This document shows positions 27,085 to 36,547 of a DNA stretch of 64,000 bases, one piece after another; positions within the stretch are counted from its first letter, which is position 1, and each line of letters opens with the position of its first letter. The position numbers and the translations under genes were made by a program. The DNA comes from Candidatus Vecturithrix granuli (GTDB lineage: Bacteria; Moduliflexota; Moduliflexia; Moduliflexales; Moduliflexaceae), in the NCBI GenBank assembly GCA_000739535.1, contig DF820465.1:819159-883158 (forward strand), in the 5' to 3' direction. The notes beneath the pieces are model-generated. The model was not told where the DNA came from. It ran no database searches and saw nothing but the letters and a program-made list of their open reading frames with translations.

Positions 27085-28599
27085 TCACATGACTTCCTTG
27101 CGATGACCTGCCATTAATAATCCTAATTCCTGCTCTGTAAATTCCTTTGCCTTGCCTTCAGCTATGATTGCGCCTTCATACAGCACCAGAATTCTATCGC
27201 TTAGAGATTTGAGTTCATCCAATTCCGCCGAAATTAGTAAAATGGCTTTACCCTGCGCGCGCATGGTCAGGAGCAGATTGTGAATATACTCGATTGCGCC
27301 GACATCAACTCCGCGCGTCGGTTGCGCGGCGATAATCACCTGAGGTTCGCCGGATAATTCCCTGGCAAGAATCACTTTTTGTTGATTGCCGCCTGACAGC
27401 GATGTCATTTGTTCCTGACTATGAGAGCAGCGAATCTGAAAATCGGAGATGCGTTTGCGGCAAAAGCGCGTGATCGTTCTTTGAGATAAAATCCCATGGC
27501 GAGCGAACGGCGGATGCCATTCAAATCCCAAAATCATATTTTTTTCCAGGTTAAAGGTTGGTATTAAGCCTCGCCTGAGACGATCTGAAGGAATGTGCGC
27601 CAGGCCTGACGCTCTGCGCCCGGCTGTTCCAACGGCTTGGATCTGCCGATTGTGCAGCAAAATCTGTCCCCGCTCAATGGCGCGTAATCCCATGAACACT
27701 TCTTCCAATTCTAATTGACCATTCCCTTCCACCCCGGCAATGCCAACAATTTCTCCCTGTCGCAACGACAACGTAATGTCTTTGAGCCGTACATTGCTCT
27801 TTTTATTCACAGCGTAGAGGTGCTGTGCCTCAAAGATGACCTGTCCTGGCGGGTTATCAGCTTTTGTAACCCGCAAGATGACCTCTCTGCCTACCATCAT
27901 TCTGGCAAGCTCTTGCGGATTTGTCTCAGCCGTTCGCACCGTACCGACTTTTTTCCCATCGCGCAGTACCGTGATGCGATCCGAGATCGCCATGGTTTCC
28001 TTTAATTTGTGCGTGATAAAAATGATTGTTTTCCCATCGTCTTTCAATTTTTGCAACACATAAAAAAGTTCTTCGACCTCCTGGGGCGTGAGCACCGCGG
28101 TTGGTTCGTCTAAAATAAGAATTTCCGCCTGGCGATACAGGGTTTTCAGGATTTCGACGCGCTGCTGTTCGCCTACGGAAATATCTTCAATTTTGATCTG
28201 CGGGTTGACTTTTAATCCGTAACGCTGCGAAAGTTCAGCGACCTGTTGTCTAGCGCGTTTCAAATCAAGAAACAGTCCCTTTTTCGGCTCCTGTCCGGCG
28301 ACGATATTTTCAGCAGCAGTCAGGCGATTGACCAGCATGAAGTGCTGGTGGATCATGCCGATCCCCAGGGCAATAGCATCTTTGGGGGTATGAATCTCCG
28401 TCTCCTGGCTGTTGATGAAAATTTTTCCGGCGTCGCGGGCATAGAGTCCGAAAAGAATTTTCATAAGTGTCGTTTTTCCGGCTCCGTTTTCGCCCAACAG
28501 ACAATGAATCTCGCCCCGCTTGACCTCAAGATCAATGGCGTCATTAGCTGTCACGGGTCCAAAGCGTTTGGAAATCTGCTGTAATTCTACCGCATTCAT
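27085..28599 (-). CDS. ABC transporter ATP-binding protein, BMP/nucleoside type (NupO-like)
   Basis: 504 residues with two ABC domains, as in sugar- and nucleoside-type importers. Domain 1: Walker A GENGAGKTTL (~residues 36-45), signature SVGEQQRVEIL, Walker B LILDEPTAVL. Domain 2 (from ~residue 255): degenerate Walker A GVEGNGQLEL, signature LSGGNQQKVILAREL, and IIAAQPTRGVDVG in place of Walker B/D-loop. The second site lacks a proper P-loop lysine, as is usual in this family. Powers the permeases encoded downstream. Confidence 0.94.
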   Translation of the reverse strand: MNAVELQQISKRFGPVTANDAIDLEVKRGEIHCLLGENGAGKTTLMKILFGLYARDAGKIFINSQETEIHTPKDAIALGIGMIHQHFMLVNRLTAAENIVAGQEPKKGLFLDLKRARQQVAELSQRYGLKVNPQIKIEDISVGEQQRVEILKTLYRQAEILILDEPTAVLTPQEVEELFYVLQKLKDDGKTIIFITHKLKETMAISDRITVLRDGKKVGTVRTAETNPQELARMMVGREVILRVTKADNPPGQVIFEAQHLYAVNKKSNVRLKDITLSLRQGEIVGIAGVEGNGQLELEEVFMGLRAIERGQILLHNRQIQAVGTAGRRASGLAHIPSDRLRRGLIPTFNLEKNMILGFEWHPPFARHGILSQRTITRFCRKRISDFQIRCSHSQEQMTSLSGGNQQKVILARELSGEPQVIIAAQPTRGVDVGAIEYIHNLLLTMRAQGKAILLISAELDELKSLSDRILVLYEGAIIAEGKAKEFTEQELGLLMAGHRKEVM

Positions 28600-28623
28600 G
28601 GCTGTTTTCCCGTTTCATCCCGC

Positions 28624-28656
28624 AGAAACCGGGTTTTTTGAAAAAACCCGGTTTCT
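28624..28656. repeat. AGAAACC...GGTTTCT hairpin, copy 3
   Basis: Perfect 16-base arms around a single G: AGAAACCGGGTTTTTT-G-AAAAAACCCGGTTTCT. It lies between the binding-protein gene and the ATPase gene. In many ABC operons a hairpin here keeps the binding-protein message more abundant; that is an inference from position. Confidence 0.92.
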
Positions 28657-28662
28657 CTTCAT

Positions 28663-29661
28663 TTATTGGACAGTTTCAATCGTTTCCGGGATTTCAATTT
28701 CACCGGCGATGATTTTGGCTTTCACATCTTCCAGAGCTTTGATCACATCGTCCGGGAGCAGATTGGTTGAATATCCCAACACATCTTCCGCCACGCCTAA
28801 CACGTGAATGACCCCTTCAAATTTTCCATCAAGCACCTGTTTCATGGCAAGCAAAACCGTTTGATCGACAAACTTCATGCCGTTTGTCAACACATTATCC
28901 GGCGCCAGGTGCCCCTGATCCGAATCAGCGCCGATAGCATAAATGTTCTTTTCCTGGGCCGCGTTGATCACGCCCAAGCCTGACCGTCCGGCTGCGCCCC
29001 AGACGACATCCGCTCCCTGCTCGATCATCGAAAGCGCGAGTTCTTTGCCTTTGCCCGGATCAGCCCAGTGGCCGACATAGGAGTGCAGCGCATTGATTTT
29101 GGGATCAACATATTTTGCGCCAGCGATAAATCCGGCGATATTCGCATCAATCAACGGGATTTTCATGCCGCCAATCACGCCGATTACCTTTTCCGCATTG
29201 ATTCTGGGATCGTCCGTTTTAACCGTCATCAACGCCGACGCCACGCCCATCAGGAAGCCGCGTTCCTTTTCCTTATACACGTAAGAAGCGACATTCGGTT
29301 TATCAACCACCATATCCACAATCGCAAATTTTTGTTCCGGAAATTGCACGGCGATTTCATTTAAAGCATCCGCTTGATCAAAACCAATCGAGATAATCAG
29401 GTCATACTGACGGGTATTCGCAAACTGCATCAAATAGGGCTGATATTCCGCAATCGCCGTTGGCTCTGCAAAATCAAACTCAATCCCATGCTGTTCTTTT
29501 GCCAAAGTCATCCCATGCATGGCCGAATCATTAAAGGATTTATCTCCCAACCCACCAGTGGCAAACACAATCGCAAATTTCCCTTCGGCCTGAGCCAGTC
29601 CAACACTGCTGAACACAATACACAGCACACACAGCCCGATCACACTCCATGTACGTAACAT
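28663..29661 (-). CDS. BMP-family nucleoside-binding protein
   Basis: 332 residues with a signal peptide (VIGLCVLCIVFSSVGLAQA, no lipobox Cys, so SPase I-type export). FATGGLGDKSFNDSAMHG (residues ~34-51) is the BMP/PnrA family signature; DLIISIGFDQADALNEIA and GADVVWGAAGRSGLG follow the same fold. Family members capture nucleosides such as adenosine or guanosine, or the autoinducer-like ligands of some relatives. First gene of the importer operon; GGAGGG is well placed before its ATG (29661). Confidence 0.94.
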   Translation of the reverse strand: MLRTWSVIGLCVLCIVFSSVGLAQAEGKFAIVFATGGLGDKSFNDSAMHGMTLAKEQHGIEFDFAEPTAIAEYQPYLMQFANTRQYDLIISIGFDQADALNEIAVQFPEQKFAIVDMVVDKPNVASYVYKEKERGFLMGVASALMTVKTDDPRINAEKVIGVIGGMKIPLIDANIAGFIAGAKYVDPKINALHSYVGHWADPGKGKELALSMIEQGADVVWGAAGRSGLGVINAAQEKNIYAIGADSDQGHLAPDNVLTNGMKFVDQTVLLAMKQVLDGKFEGVIHVLGVAEDVLGYSTNLLPDDVIKALEDVKAKIIAGEIEIPETIETVQ

Positions 29662-29916
29662 AATCTACCCTCCTTGTAAAAGATTGATAATAGAGAACAA
29701 GGTAACATTCCTACAAGAGATAGTACCGAGGGAATTCATAGAAAAAGTCAAGGGGAAAAAGCACAAAAAGCCTACCTTCCCATAATGATCCTGCTTCACC
29801 AGGTGGAAAAGCGGACACAACCTCAATCCGAAATCACCCCACCAAATTTTCCCACCCACTTTTTGGCTTCAGTGCAAGCTATTCACTGTTTCCCACACTT
29901 GATTCTTACTCATTCA

Positions 29917-29969
29917 CTCCCTCTCCGTAGGAGCGAGGTAATTCTCTCTCCTGCGGGGAGGGTTGGGGG
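29917..29969. repeat. CCCTCTCC/GGAGGG-type inverted repeat
   Basis: CTCCCTCTCCGTAGGAGCG and CTCTCTCCTGCGGGGAGGG form an imperfect inverted pair just downstream of the P-type ATPase stop. Similar G/C-rich dyads are common dispersed repeats. The remaining part of the 29662-29970 gap shows no gene. Confidence 0.55.
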
Positions 29970-29970
29970 C

Positions 29971-32556
29971 TTAGAGTGGCTGATGATTGTGTTGATTCAA
30001 CATTTTCAAGCCTTCAAACCAGAGAATACTGAGCGCCCCAGCGATGAGACACACATACAGATCTATCTGATGCAAGTACGCAAACCCGAACAGATTTCGC
30101 AAAACAGGTACATACAAAACCAGGCCAAGAAAACCGACTGTGCCGCCAATCACCCACCAGAGGGCGGTATTCGGGCTGTGGAGTGTAGTGAAAATCGTTC
30201 GCGTCCAGGAACGATTCGTCAAAATCAGTCCCAAATTGGCGACGATTAGCGTGGTGAAGGTCAATGCGCGCGCTTCTTTTTCATCATGCCCTAAATATAA
30301 CGACAGACTAAAGATGATTAGCAACATTACCAACACGCTCACGCCCTGTAACAAGCTCAACGCCACAGTTTTTTGGCTGAACAGCGGTTTCTGCGGATTC
30401 CGCGGCGGACGCAGCATGACATCTGCCTCTTCAGCTTCCGCCTCAAACACTACTGAACATGCAGGGTCAATGATCAATTCCAGAAACATGATGTGCATGG
30501 GCATCAACACCAGCGCATCCTCACCCCAGCCTAACGACACGAAAAAGTTTTTAAATACCACCGGAATCAACGACATCCCGGCAATCGGCACATGCACCGC
30601 GAAAATATAGGCAATCGCCTTTTTAATGTTATCAAAAATCCGGCGTCCCATCTTGACAGCCTGCTCAATCGAGGTGAAGTCATCATCCAACAAAACCAGA
30701 GCGGCGGCTTCGCGAGCGACATCTGTGCCGCGCGCTCCCATCGCAATGCCGATATGCGCGGCCTTTAACGCAGGCGCGTCATTCACGCCATCGCCAGTCA
30801 TGGCGACAATTTCGCCATCGGCCTTTAGTGCGTTCACTAACCGGAGTTTTTGTTCCGGGACCACCCGCGCAAAGATGTTCACACCCCGAATACGTTCCCG
30901 CAACTCATCTTCAGCTAATTGCTCTAACTCCGGGCCAGTCATAAATTTATCCGGATTCGCTAAGCCGATTTGGCGGGCGATATTCTGGGCAGTGCCCGGA
31001 TAATCGCCGGTAATCATCACAACACGAATCCCAGCGGAATAACACTCTTTGATCGCAGCAGGGACGGTCTCGCGAATCGGGTCGGCCAAACCGACTAAAC
31101 CGAGAAATTCAAAGGTGAAATCGTGTTGTCCACCCGGTAATTCCGTCCGCGCAAAACTGGCTTTCGCTACACCGAGGACGCGCAAGCCATCATCCGCTAA
31201 GGTACGAATTTTGCCAGCCAATTCATCTATTTGTGCCTGCGTAAAATGACACAGATCCGCAATCGCCTCCGGCGAACCCTTCGCGGCGATCATGTAGTCT
31301 GCGCCATCCGGAGATTCCCACACGCGCGACAACGAGAGCAACTCGGGGGACAACGGGTATTCGTGGATCAATTTCCAATCGCTGTGTAGATGTTCAGTCT
31401 GTGCTAAATATTGGTTGCCAAGCAACTTAATCGCTTTTTCCATCGGGTCGAACGGATCGATCTGGCTCGCCAAAATGCTGAATTCCACTAATTCGTGGAA
31501 ATGCTCCGGCAAGACGGTCTGTGGCGTACTGACCATCTGATAAAACTCCCTATCCGCGTAAATCTGTTTGACTGTCATTTTGTTTTGGGTCAACGTGCCC
31601 GTTTTATCTGAACAGAGGACGGTGGCGGAACCGAGCGTCTCGATAGCAGGCACACGGCGGGTGAGAACGCGTTTTTGCGACATCCGCCACGCACCGAGGG
31701 CTAAAAAAACAGTCAACACGACAGGCAATTCTTCCGGCAGCGTCGCCATCGCTAGCGTGATGCCCGCCAAAAAGCCTTGCAGCCAATGGCCGCGCGTCAG
31801 GCCATACACAACCACCACGAGAACACACGCCGATAACCCCACGATAGACAGATTCCGCACAAGCCGATTGGTTTCTTTCTGCAACAGCGTGACCTCGGGT
31901 TCGACTTGCTGCAAGGCTTTACCGATTTTACCGAGTTCCGTCTGCACGCCCGTCGCCAGGACTTCAACGATGCCTTGCCCCTGCACCACCAGTGTGCCTG
32001 AATACACGAATGGCAAATCATCGCCGCCAGGCCGGCCCATGGTTTTGACATCTTTTGCCGCAGTTTTTCTCACGGGCACGGATTCACCTGTCAGCAGCGA
32101 TTCATCCGTGGAGATATTCACGCCCGTTAGTAGGACGCCATCCGCCGGCACGCGGTCGCCTTCCGCTACGACCATAATATCCCCGCGTACCACGTCACGG
32201 CCCGCGATACGTTTTTCTACGCCATCGCGAATCACCAATGCGCGCGGACTGGACAAATCCCGCAAAGCTTCGAGGGCGCGCTCAGTTTTTCGTTCCTGAT
32301 AGAGCGTAATGCCCATGACAATAAACACAAAACCGATTAGCATCAGGGCTTCCTGGACATCGCCTAAAATGAGGTAGAGAACGCCGCACGCGACTAACAG
32401 CAAGAACATCGGCTCGCGCACGACTTCCCAAGCAATCACCAGAATGCTCCGTTGTTTGGCCGTGGGTAATTCATTATACCCTTCGGTTTTGATCCGTTCC
32501 GCAACTTCCGTTTCAGATAACCCTCGTAAGTCTTTAACATCAATTGGATTTAGCAT
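29971..32556 (-). CDS. Cation-transporting P-type ATPase
   Basis: 861 residues, complete. N-terminal cation ATPase motif, actuator domain with LLTGES (TGES at 156-159), transmembrane helix 4 with ATLPEELPVVLT, phosphorylation site SDKTGTLTQNK (Asp317), ATP-binding region with KGSPEA, hinge MTGDGVNDAPALK, and a C-terminal helical bundle. The PEELP helix 4 and LxEL...DPACS in the C-terminal helices place it in the P2/P3 group (calcium, or proton/manganese-type pumps); the transported ion cannot be settled from sequence. Single gene on the minus strand. The 475-base gap upstream (32557-33031) contains a 102/125-bp-type repeat (32879-33003) and a small dyad (32722-32743). Confidence 0.92.
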   Translation of the reverse strand: MLNPIDVKDLRGLSETEVAERIKTEGYNELPTAKQRSILVIAWEVVREPMFLLLVACGVLYLILGDVQEALMLIGFVFIVMGITLYQERKTERALEALRDLSSPRALVIRDGVEKRIAGRDVVRGDIMVVAEGDRVPADGVLLTGVNISTDESLLTGESVPVRKTAAKDVKTMGRPGGDDLPFVYSGTLVVQGQGIVEVLATGVQTELGKIGKALQQVEPEVTLLQKETNRLVRNLSIVGLSACVLVVVVYGLTRGHWLQGFLAGITLAMATLPEELPVVLTVFLALGAWRMSQKRVLTRRVPAIETLGSATVLCSDKTGTLTQNKMTVKQIYADREFYQMVSTPQTVLPEHFHELVEFSILASQIDPFDPMEKAIKLLGNQYLAQTEHLHSDWKLIHEYPLSPELLSLSRVWESPDGADYMIAAKGSPEAIADLCHFTQAQIDELAGKIRTLADDGLRVLGVAKASFARTELPGGQHDFTFEFLGLVGLADPIRETVPAAIKECYSAGIRVVMITGDYPGTAQNIARQIGLANPDKFMTGPELEQLAEDELRERIRGVNIFARVVPEQKLRLVNALKADGEIVAMTGDGVNDAPALKAAHIGIAMGARGTDVAREAAALVLLDDDFTSIEQAVKMGRRIFDNIKKAIAYIFAVHVPIAGMSLIPVVFKNFFVSLGWGEDALVLMPMHIMFLELIIDPACSVVFEAEAEEADVMLRPPRNPQKPLFSQKTVALSLLQGVSVLVMLLIIFSLSLYLGHDEKEARALTFTTLIVANLGLILTNRSWTRTIFTTLHSPNTALWWVIGGTVGFLGLVLYVPVLRNLFGFAYLHQIDLYVCLIAGALSILWFEGLKMLNQHNHQPL

Positions 32557-32878
32557 ATTAACCTAAAAGATCATAGTACATTGATTCAGAAATTCTTCGG
32601 AGTGCGAAAATTCTGCTTTGGATGGGAAAACAGAGATTTCGTACTCCAGCGATGATCATAAACTTCTAATACAATGTAGTTGGACGAAATGAATGGATGT
32701 GCAACCTATTTACAACCAGAGTCACCTTATAACTCAAAGGTGATTTCAACAAGATCCGCCATGATCGACTTTCTTCTCACAGTCCGGCATTGACAAAGGC
32801 CAGGATCGTTTTCTAACTTAATTTCCTCCAGGTGGCGAAACGCAGATGACCAACCACCAGATTATAAAAGTCGAGATA

Positions 32879-33003
32879 TATAGCAATCCTACGTAAATTG
32901 TGTCATTGCGAGGAATCTGCGACGAAGCAATCTCGTTGTATAGCCGGGGATTGCTTCGCAAAACCTTGCAGTGACAGGTTATAACTGATGTAGGATTGCT
33001 ATA
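32879..33003. repeat. 125-bp inverted-repeat element, copy B (MITE-like)
   Basis: Left end TATAGCAATCCTACGT, right end complement TATAGCAATCCTACAT. The core is different from copies A and C: GTCATTGCGAGGAATCTGCG, GAAGCAATCTCG and GGGGATTGCTTCGC, a form of the common GTCATTGCGAGGAG dispersed repeat. It lies just beyond the galactokinase stop. Confidence 0.88.
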
Positions 33004-33031
33004 TGCAATTTGACTCTGAAGAACTATATCT

Positions 33032-34429
33032 CTATAAACTATCCCCAAAAAGGCCGATCCTCCCAGCGCCCTGACTGGGTTGGCACAGAAAAATATCGGC
33101 ATGTAAGCCGGTGTGAGCTTGATATTCGTCGGCAATTCGCGCCCGAAAGGTCAAAGCGTCATCCGCCTTGATCAGCGCCACAGCACAACCGCCCCAACCG
33201 GCCCCGGCGATTCTGGCTCCCAAAGCCCCTGGACATCGCAGAATACTTTCAATCAAAATATCTAATTCCGGACAACTGGCTTCAAAGTCGTCGCGGATAC
33301 TATGATACGAATCGGTCATCACCTTTCCGAAAGCGTCCATATCTCCGGCTTTCAACAGGTCACAGCCGCGTAACACTCCGGCGTTTTCAGCCAGCACGTG
33401 CCGACAGCGGGGTAAAATGCGCAGAGGATGGGTTGAATCAATCCGGCTTTCTTGAAACAACGTTTCATAGATAGTCGGCTCAAGCTGTTGATGAAGTTCG
33501 GCCAGCGTGATTCTGTCTGGCAGCAAGTCAGCAAGCGAAGTACCGAGCGGAATATCGCGTAGATGAGTGGCCTGTGGAAAATGCGGCCTGAGCAATTCAA
33601 GTCCTATTTTGGTTTCTAACACCCTGGTATTGTATTCAGACGACGCGGATTTTTCCTTTTTAACGTTCGTATTGCACACTGCGACCTGATAGCCCGGCCG
33701 CAACGGGATATGTTCGGTATAAAACGTTGCCTTCCCATCTCTCTCAATCGGGCGGCAATCCAGAAACAGGGCATGGCCTTGTTGGTTGAGAACGGAGGTA
33801 AAATGATCCATAAATCCGCCGCGCGTGCCGACATACCATTCCGCTTCGCCGCAAAAGCGGGCAAACTGTTTCGGCTCCATGCTGATCTGAAATAATTCTT
33901 TCACGGCAACGGCGGTTGCGACCAGCAAGGCTGATGATGAACTCAGACCGGCTGCAACCGGAACGCCATAAGGCGGACGACCATCTACAACCAGATTCAT
34001 GCCTTGCAGAACAGACAGGCCATAATCTCGAACAAAAGCCTGCACAGCGGCTTTGACGTAGTTTTGCCAACTACCTTTATCGCTGCAAGGAATGTCTTTT
34101 TCCAGAAGAAATGTTTGCATGGCAAAGGCCGGATCTGTATTGTGCAGTACAAGTTGCTGATCCTTGCGCTTTCCGGCGACAACCAGAATATCTTTATCCA
34201 ACGCCATGGGCAGCACGTAGCCCTGATGATAATCCGTATGACTGCCCATCAGGTCAACCCGACCCGGCGCTCTGACTATAATCACATCCTGATTACCATA
34301 AATCGCCTGATAAAGGCTCAAAACATGGCGATAGCGCTCGCGCTGCCCGGGGTCGTCTTCGCCATAGATTGCGCAAAGCTGCGGCGCGATTTGCGTGTCA
34401 AAATTTTGGAGAATGTTGGTAATAGTCAT
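33032..34429 (-). CDS. galK: Galactokinase-family (GHMP) sugar kinase
   Basis: 465 residues, longer than the usual ~390. APGRVDLMGSHTDYHQGYVL (residues ~55-74) is the galactokinase signature, GLSSSSALLVATAVA (~residues 163-177) is the ATP-binding GHMP motif, and GARIAGAGWGGCAVALI is the C-terminal motif. The HTDYHQG pattern and VMTDSYHSIRDDFEASCPELD fit galactokinase-type enzymes, which phosphorylate galactose at C1; related arabinose or other sugar kinases cannot be excluded because of the extra length. Monocistronic; its start faces a repeat at 34447. Confidence 0.85.
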   Translation of the reverse strand: MTITNILQNFDTQIAPQLCAIYGEDDPGQRERYRHVLSLYQAIYGNQDVIIVRAPGRVDLMGSHTDYHQGYVLPMALDKDILVVAGKRKDQQLVLHNTDPAFAMQTFLLEKDIPCSDKGSWQNYVKAAVQAFVRDYGLSVLQGMNLVVDGRPPYGVPVAAGLSSSSALLVATAVAVKELFQISMEPKQFARFCGEAEWYVGTRGGFMDHFTSVLNQQGHALFLDCRPIERDGKATFYTEHIPLRPGYQVAVCNTNVKKEKSASSEYNTRVLETKIGLELLRPHFPQATHLRDIPLGTSLADLLPDRITLAELHQQLEPTIYETLFQESRIDSTHPLRILPRCRHVLAENAGVLRGCDLLKAGDMDAFGKVMTDSYHSIRDDFEASCPELDILIESILRCPGALGARIAGAGWGGCAVALIKADDALTFRARIADEYQAHTGLHADIFLCQPSQGAGRIGLFGDSL

Positions 34430-34446
34430 ACAAAATGTACCCGCAG

Positions 34447-34501
34447 GTTCGTAGTAGCCGCTTCAGCGGCCTCTTCAAACGCTGAAGCGTTTACTACGAA
34501 C
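34447..34501. repeat. Nested GTTCGTAGTA palindromic repeat
   Basis: Outer arms GTTCGTAGTA / TACTACGAAC enclose two palindromes, GCCGCTTCAGCGGC and AACGCTGAAGCGTT. Similar units occur at 36484-36543, 45398-45500, 49152-49203, 51459-51502 and 61558-61605. It sits between two minus-strand genes and could fold as a clover-like hairpin. Confidence 0.75.
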
Positions 34502-34507
34502 GAGTTT

Positions 34508-36334
34508 TTACTTCTCTTTTTTCTTCCGCAGTAGGAAGCCGCCGCCGATTACAACAAGCACAACGGCCAATGTTTTGAGCATGACGCTCCAATCGCGCCG
34601 TTCTACAAGTTGAGCTGGCGGTTGATATTGTCCAACAAATTGGTCGGCAAGGTTGTACGCTTCGGCAAGCTGCTGCGCGTAGGGGCGTTTGGCAGCTATC
34701 ATGGCTTTGACAATATCGTATTTTGCTACCAGCGTTGATTCCTGCGTCAAAGCGCGGCTCATGTTTTCAATTGTCAAATCGCGAAACAGCATGATGTCGC
34801 TGCGATGCTGATTGATATAGCCTAAAAACGAATGTTTACCGAATCCGCGATTCAATTGATCTGGCAGCATACTTTCTACATAACCGCACAAGTTGAAATA
34901 GGCCATGCCCTGCTCAAGATCATTTGAAGGCGCCATAAATGAATAGTGCGCCGTAAAAGTGACGTCGGTTTTTGGTCGTCCTTCCCCCACTAATCTTTCC
35001 AGCTCTATCCGTTCATCGTGCGTGGTGCGACACAAGACGGTTCCGATCAGTTCGCTCGTTTGATCCAATTTGCCGTCGCCATTGAGGTCAAAATAATAGG
35101 AATACAACACATCCTGGCCGTAGAACAGAATAAAATCTCGGATATCAATCTGCGCTAATTTGCCATATCTATCATAAATAATGTATCCGCCATTATTATA
35201 TTTATCAAAGGGATAGACCACATTATCCCCTGCGCCGATGTGAAAATGGCGCAGCAAGGGATAACGGCCCGGAAAAAGATCGGCATAATTCTCAACGCGC
35301 AGGCGGATATGCTCGCTTTTACCGAAGAAGGCGTCTTTTACTCGTTCAAGGTAACCCGGTTTGTGCGCCAGGTAAATAGTGCTTTCCTGCGGCAGAATAT
35401 CGAACAATCCATCCTCATACGTCATATAAATCGGCGTTCTGGGAATCTGGACGCTCATCGCCATTGCTTGTCTAACCATGCGTTCACGTTCAGTCTGATT
35501 AATGGTTTGCTGGCTATCCAGGATTCTAATGTGTTCTTGAAATTGATTGCGAGCATTTTCGGTGTCGGGGCTGATCACGTATTGTTCCAGAAACGTTCCG
35601 GCGCGAAAGACTTTGCCCCACCACCAGCCCAGCAGATATTCACGCACTTCCGTCATGAGCGTCTCCATGCGCATAGTGTCGTCGGAAAAGCTGACAACCG
35701 AGACTTCAAGCTCTTTCAAGCCTCGCTCCGGTACGAATTTATAGACGCGATACGATTGGGGCGTTTTCGATGCCCTGTTTGAAATGATTTCGGCAAATTG
35801 TTCTTTAAAATTCAAGCTCCCTCCGATGCGTAAACCGGCCTGCACGATTTCCGGTTTGCGGGTGGCTGAGGCGATCCGGATTTTTTGGGAATCATCCATG
35901 TTAAAATATTCAATATCGTCGCGCACCTCACGGCCGGTAGCAAACAGATAGGTGCCGACTTTGCTTTCCACCCCCCCCTCATAGACCTCAGTTTCCGAAT
36001 ATTGATCCACATTTGCCGCGCCTTTCTTTTCGCTTCCCCCGGCGATATACACCGTATTGGTCGCTCGGAAGAGTACATTGCGCTCCGGATAATTCTGGCG
36101 TTTGGTCAGATAATCTTTGGCGAGCAGGTAAACGCCGCTCAGAACCACGAGCAGCACAAGCAACGCGACAAAAATCCCCCTTTTATGACTGCTGAGAAAG
36201 TCGCCGATAGCATCGGTGATTTTTCCGAAGAAACGCCCGATCTTACCGAACCTTTTCTTGCTTGGGGTTATGTCCGTATCTTGCAAATGTTTCTGCTCGA
36301 TCTTCTTCAACAGATCATCAAATTCTCCTGGCAT
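34508..36334 (-). CDS. Unknown membrane-anchored envelope protein (two terminal TM helices)
   Basis: 608 residues; no family recognised. A short basic cytoplasmic N-terminus (KKRFGKIGRFFGKI) precedes one membrane helix (residues ~57-75, FVALLVLLVVLSGVYLLA). A large extracytoplasmic region follows, with a calcium-loop-like DLNGDGKLDQTSE (D-x-N-x-D-G) at residues ~418-430, and it ends with a second membrane helix (LKTLAVVLVVIGGGFLL) plus a KKKEK tail. The start ATG 36334 has AAAGGAGAACC upstream. Its leader carries a long stem-loop (36355-36464) shared with the gene at 37347, suggesting common control. Confidence 0.6.
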   Translation of the reverse strand: MPGEFDDLLKKIEQKHLQDTDITPSKKRFGKIGRFFGKITDAIGDFLSSHKRGIFVALLVLLVVLSGVYLLAKDYLTKRQNYPERNVLFRATNTVYIAGGSEKKGAANVDQYSETEVYEGGVESKVGTYLFATGREVRDDIEYFNMDDSQKIRIASATRKPEIVQAGLRIGGSLNFKEQFAEIISNRASKTPQSYRVYKFVPERGLKELEVSVVSFSDDTMRMETLMTEVREYLLGWWWGKVFRAGTFLEQYVISPDTENARNQFQEHIRILDSQQTINQTERERMVRQAMAMSVQIPRTPIYMTYEDGLFDILPQESTIYLAHKPGYLERVKDAFFGKSEHIRLRVENYADLFPGRYPLLRHFHIGAGDNVVYPFDKYNNGGYIIYDRYGKLAQIDIRDFILFYGQDVLYSYYFDLNGDGKLDQTSELIGTVLCRTTHDERIELERLVGEGRPKTDVTFTAHYSFMAPSNDLEQGMAYFNLCGYVESMLPDQLNRGFGKHSFLGYINQHRSDIMLFRDLTIENMSRALTQESTLVAKYDIVKAMIAAKRPYAQQLAEAYNLADQFVGQYQPPAQLVERRDWSVMLKTLAVVLVVIGGGFLLRKKKEK

Positions 36335-36354
36335 GATGGTTCTCCTTTAAAAAT

Positions 36355-36464
36355 AGAACTACAGGAATGAAGAATAAGCAAGAATGTATGACATACCAGC
36401 AATCAAATTCTTGCTTATTCTTTATTCTTGTAGTTCTATTGCATCGGGCGAGCAACTATTCATG
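36355..36464 (-). promoter_or_regulatory. Conserved stem-loop leader, copy 1 (upstream of the 36334 start)
   Basis: Arms of 31 bases at 36355-36385 and 36407-36437 (AGAACTACAGGAATGAAGAA and its imperfect complement) fold into a long hairpin 20 bases upstream of the start codon. Outside the hairpin is a conserved tail at 36438-36464 containing CGGGCGAGCA and TTCATG. Copy 2 precedes the gene at 37347 in the same orientation and position. Middle-stem bases differ in a compensated way (GAAGAATAAGC here, GATATATAAGC there). Confidence 0.7.
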
Positions 36465-36483
36465 TTCACTCTTTTGAAACTCC

Positions 36484-36543
36484 TCGTTTATAGTAAACGC
36501 TTTAGCGTTTTCTTACGACGCTGAAGCGGCTGTTAGAAACGAC
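36484..36543. repeat. TCGTTT/AAACGA nested palindromic repeat
   Basis: Palindromes AACGCTTTAGCGTT and GACGCTGAAGCGGC inside short outer arms TCGTTT / AAACGA. Same repeat type as 34447-34501. It abuts the end of the cyclase-family gene. Confidence 0.65.
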
Positions 36544-36547
36544 AAAC

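Noticed and set aside
31568-32299. 243-codon open frame on the plus strand
   Set aside because: It lies wholly inside the P-type ATPase gene on the other strand, is rich in Ser/Thr/Arg as antisense frames are, and has no domain.
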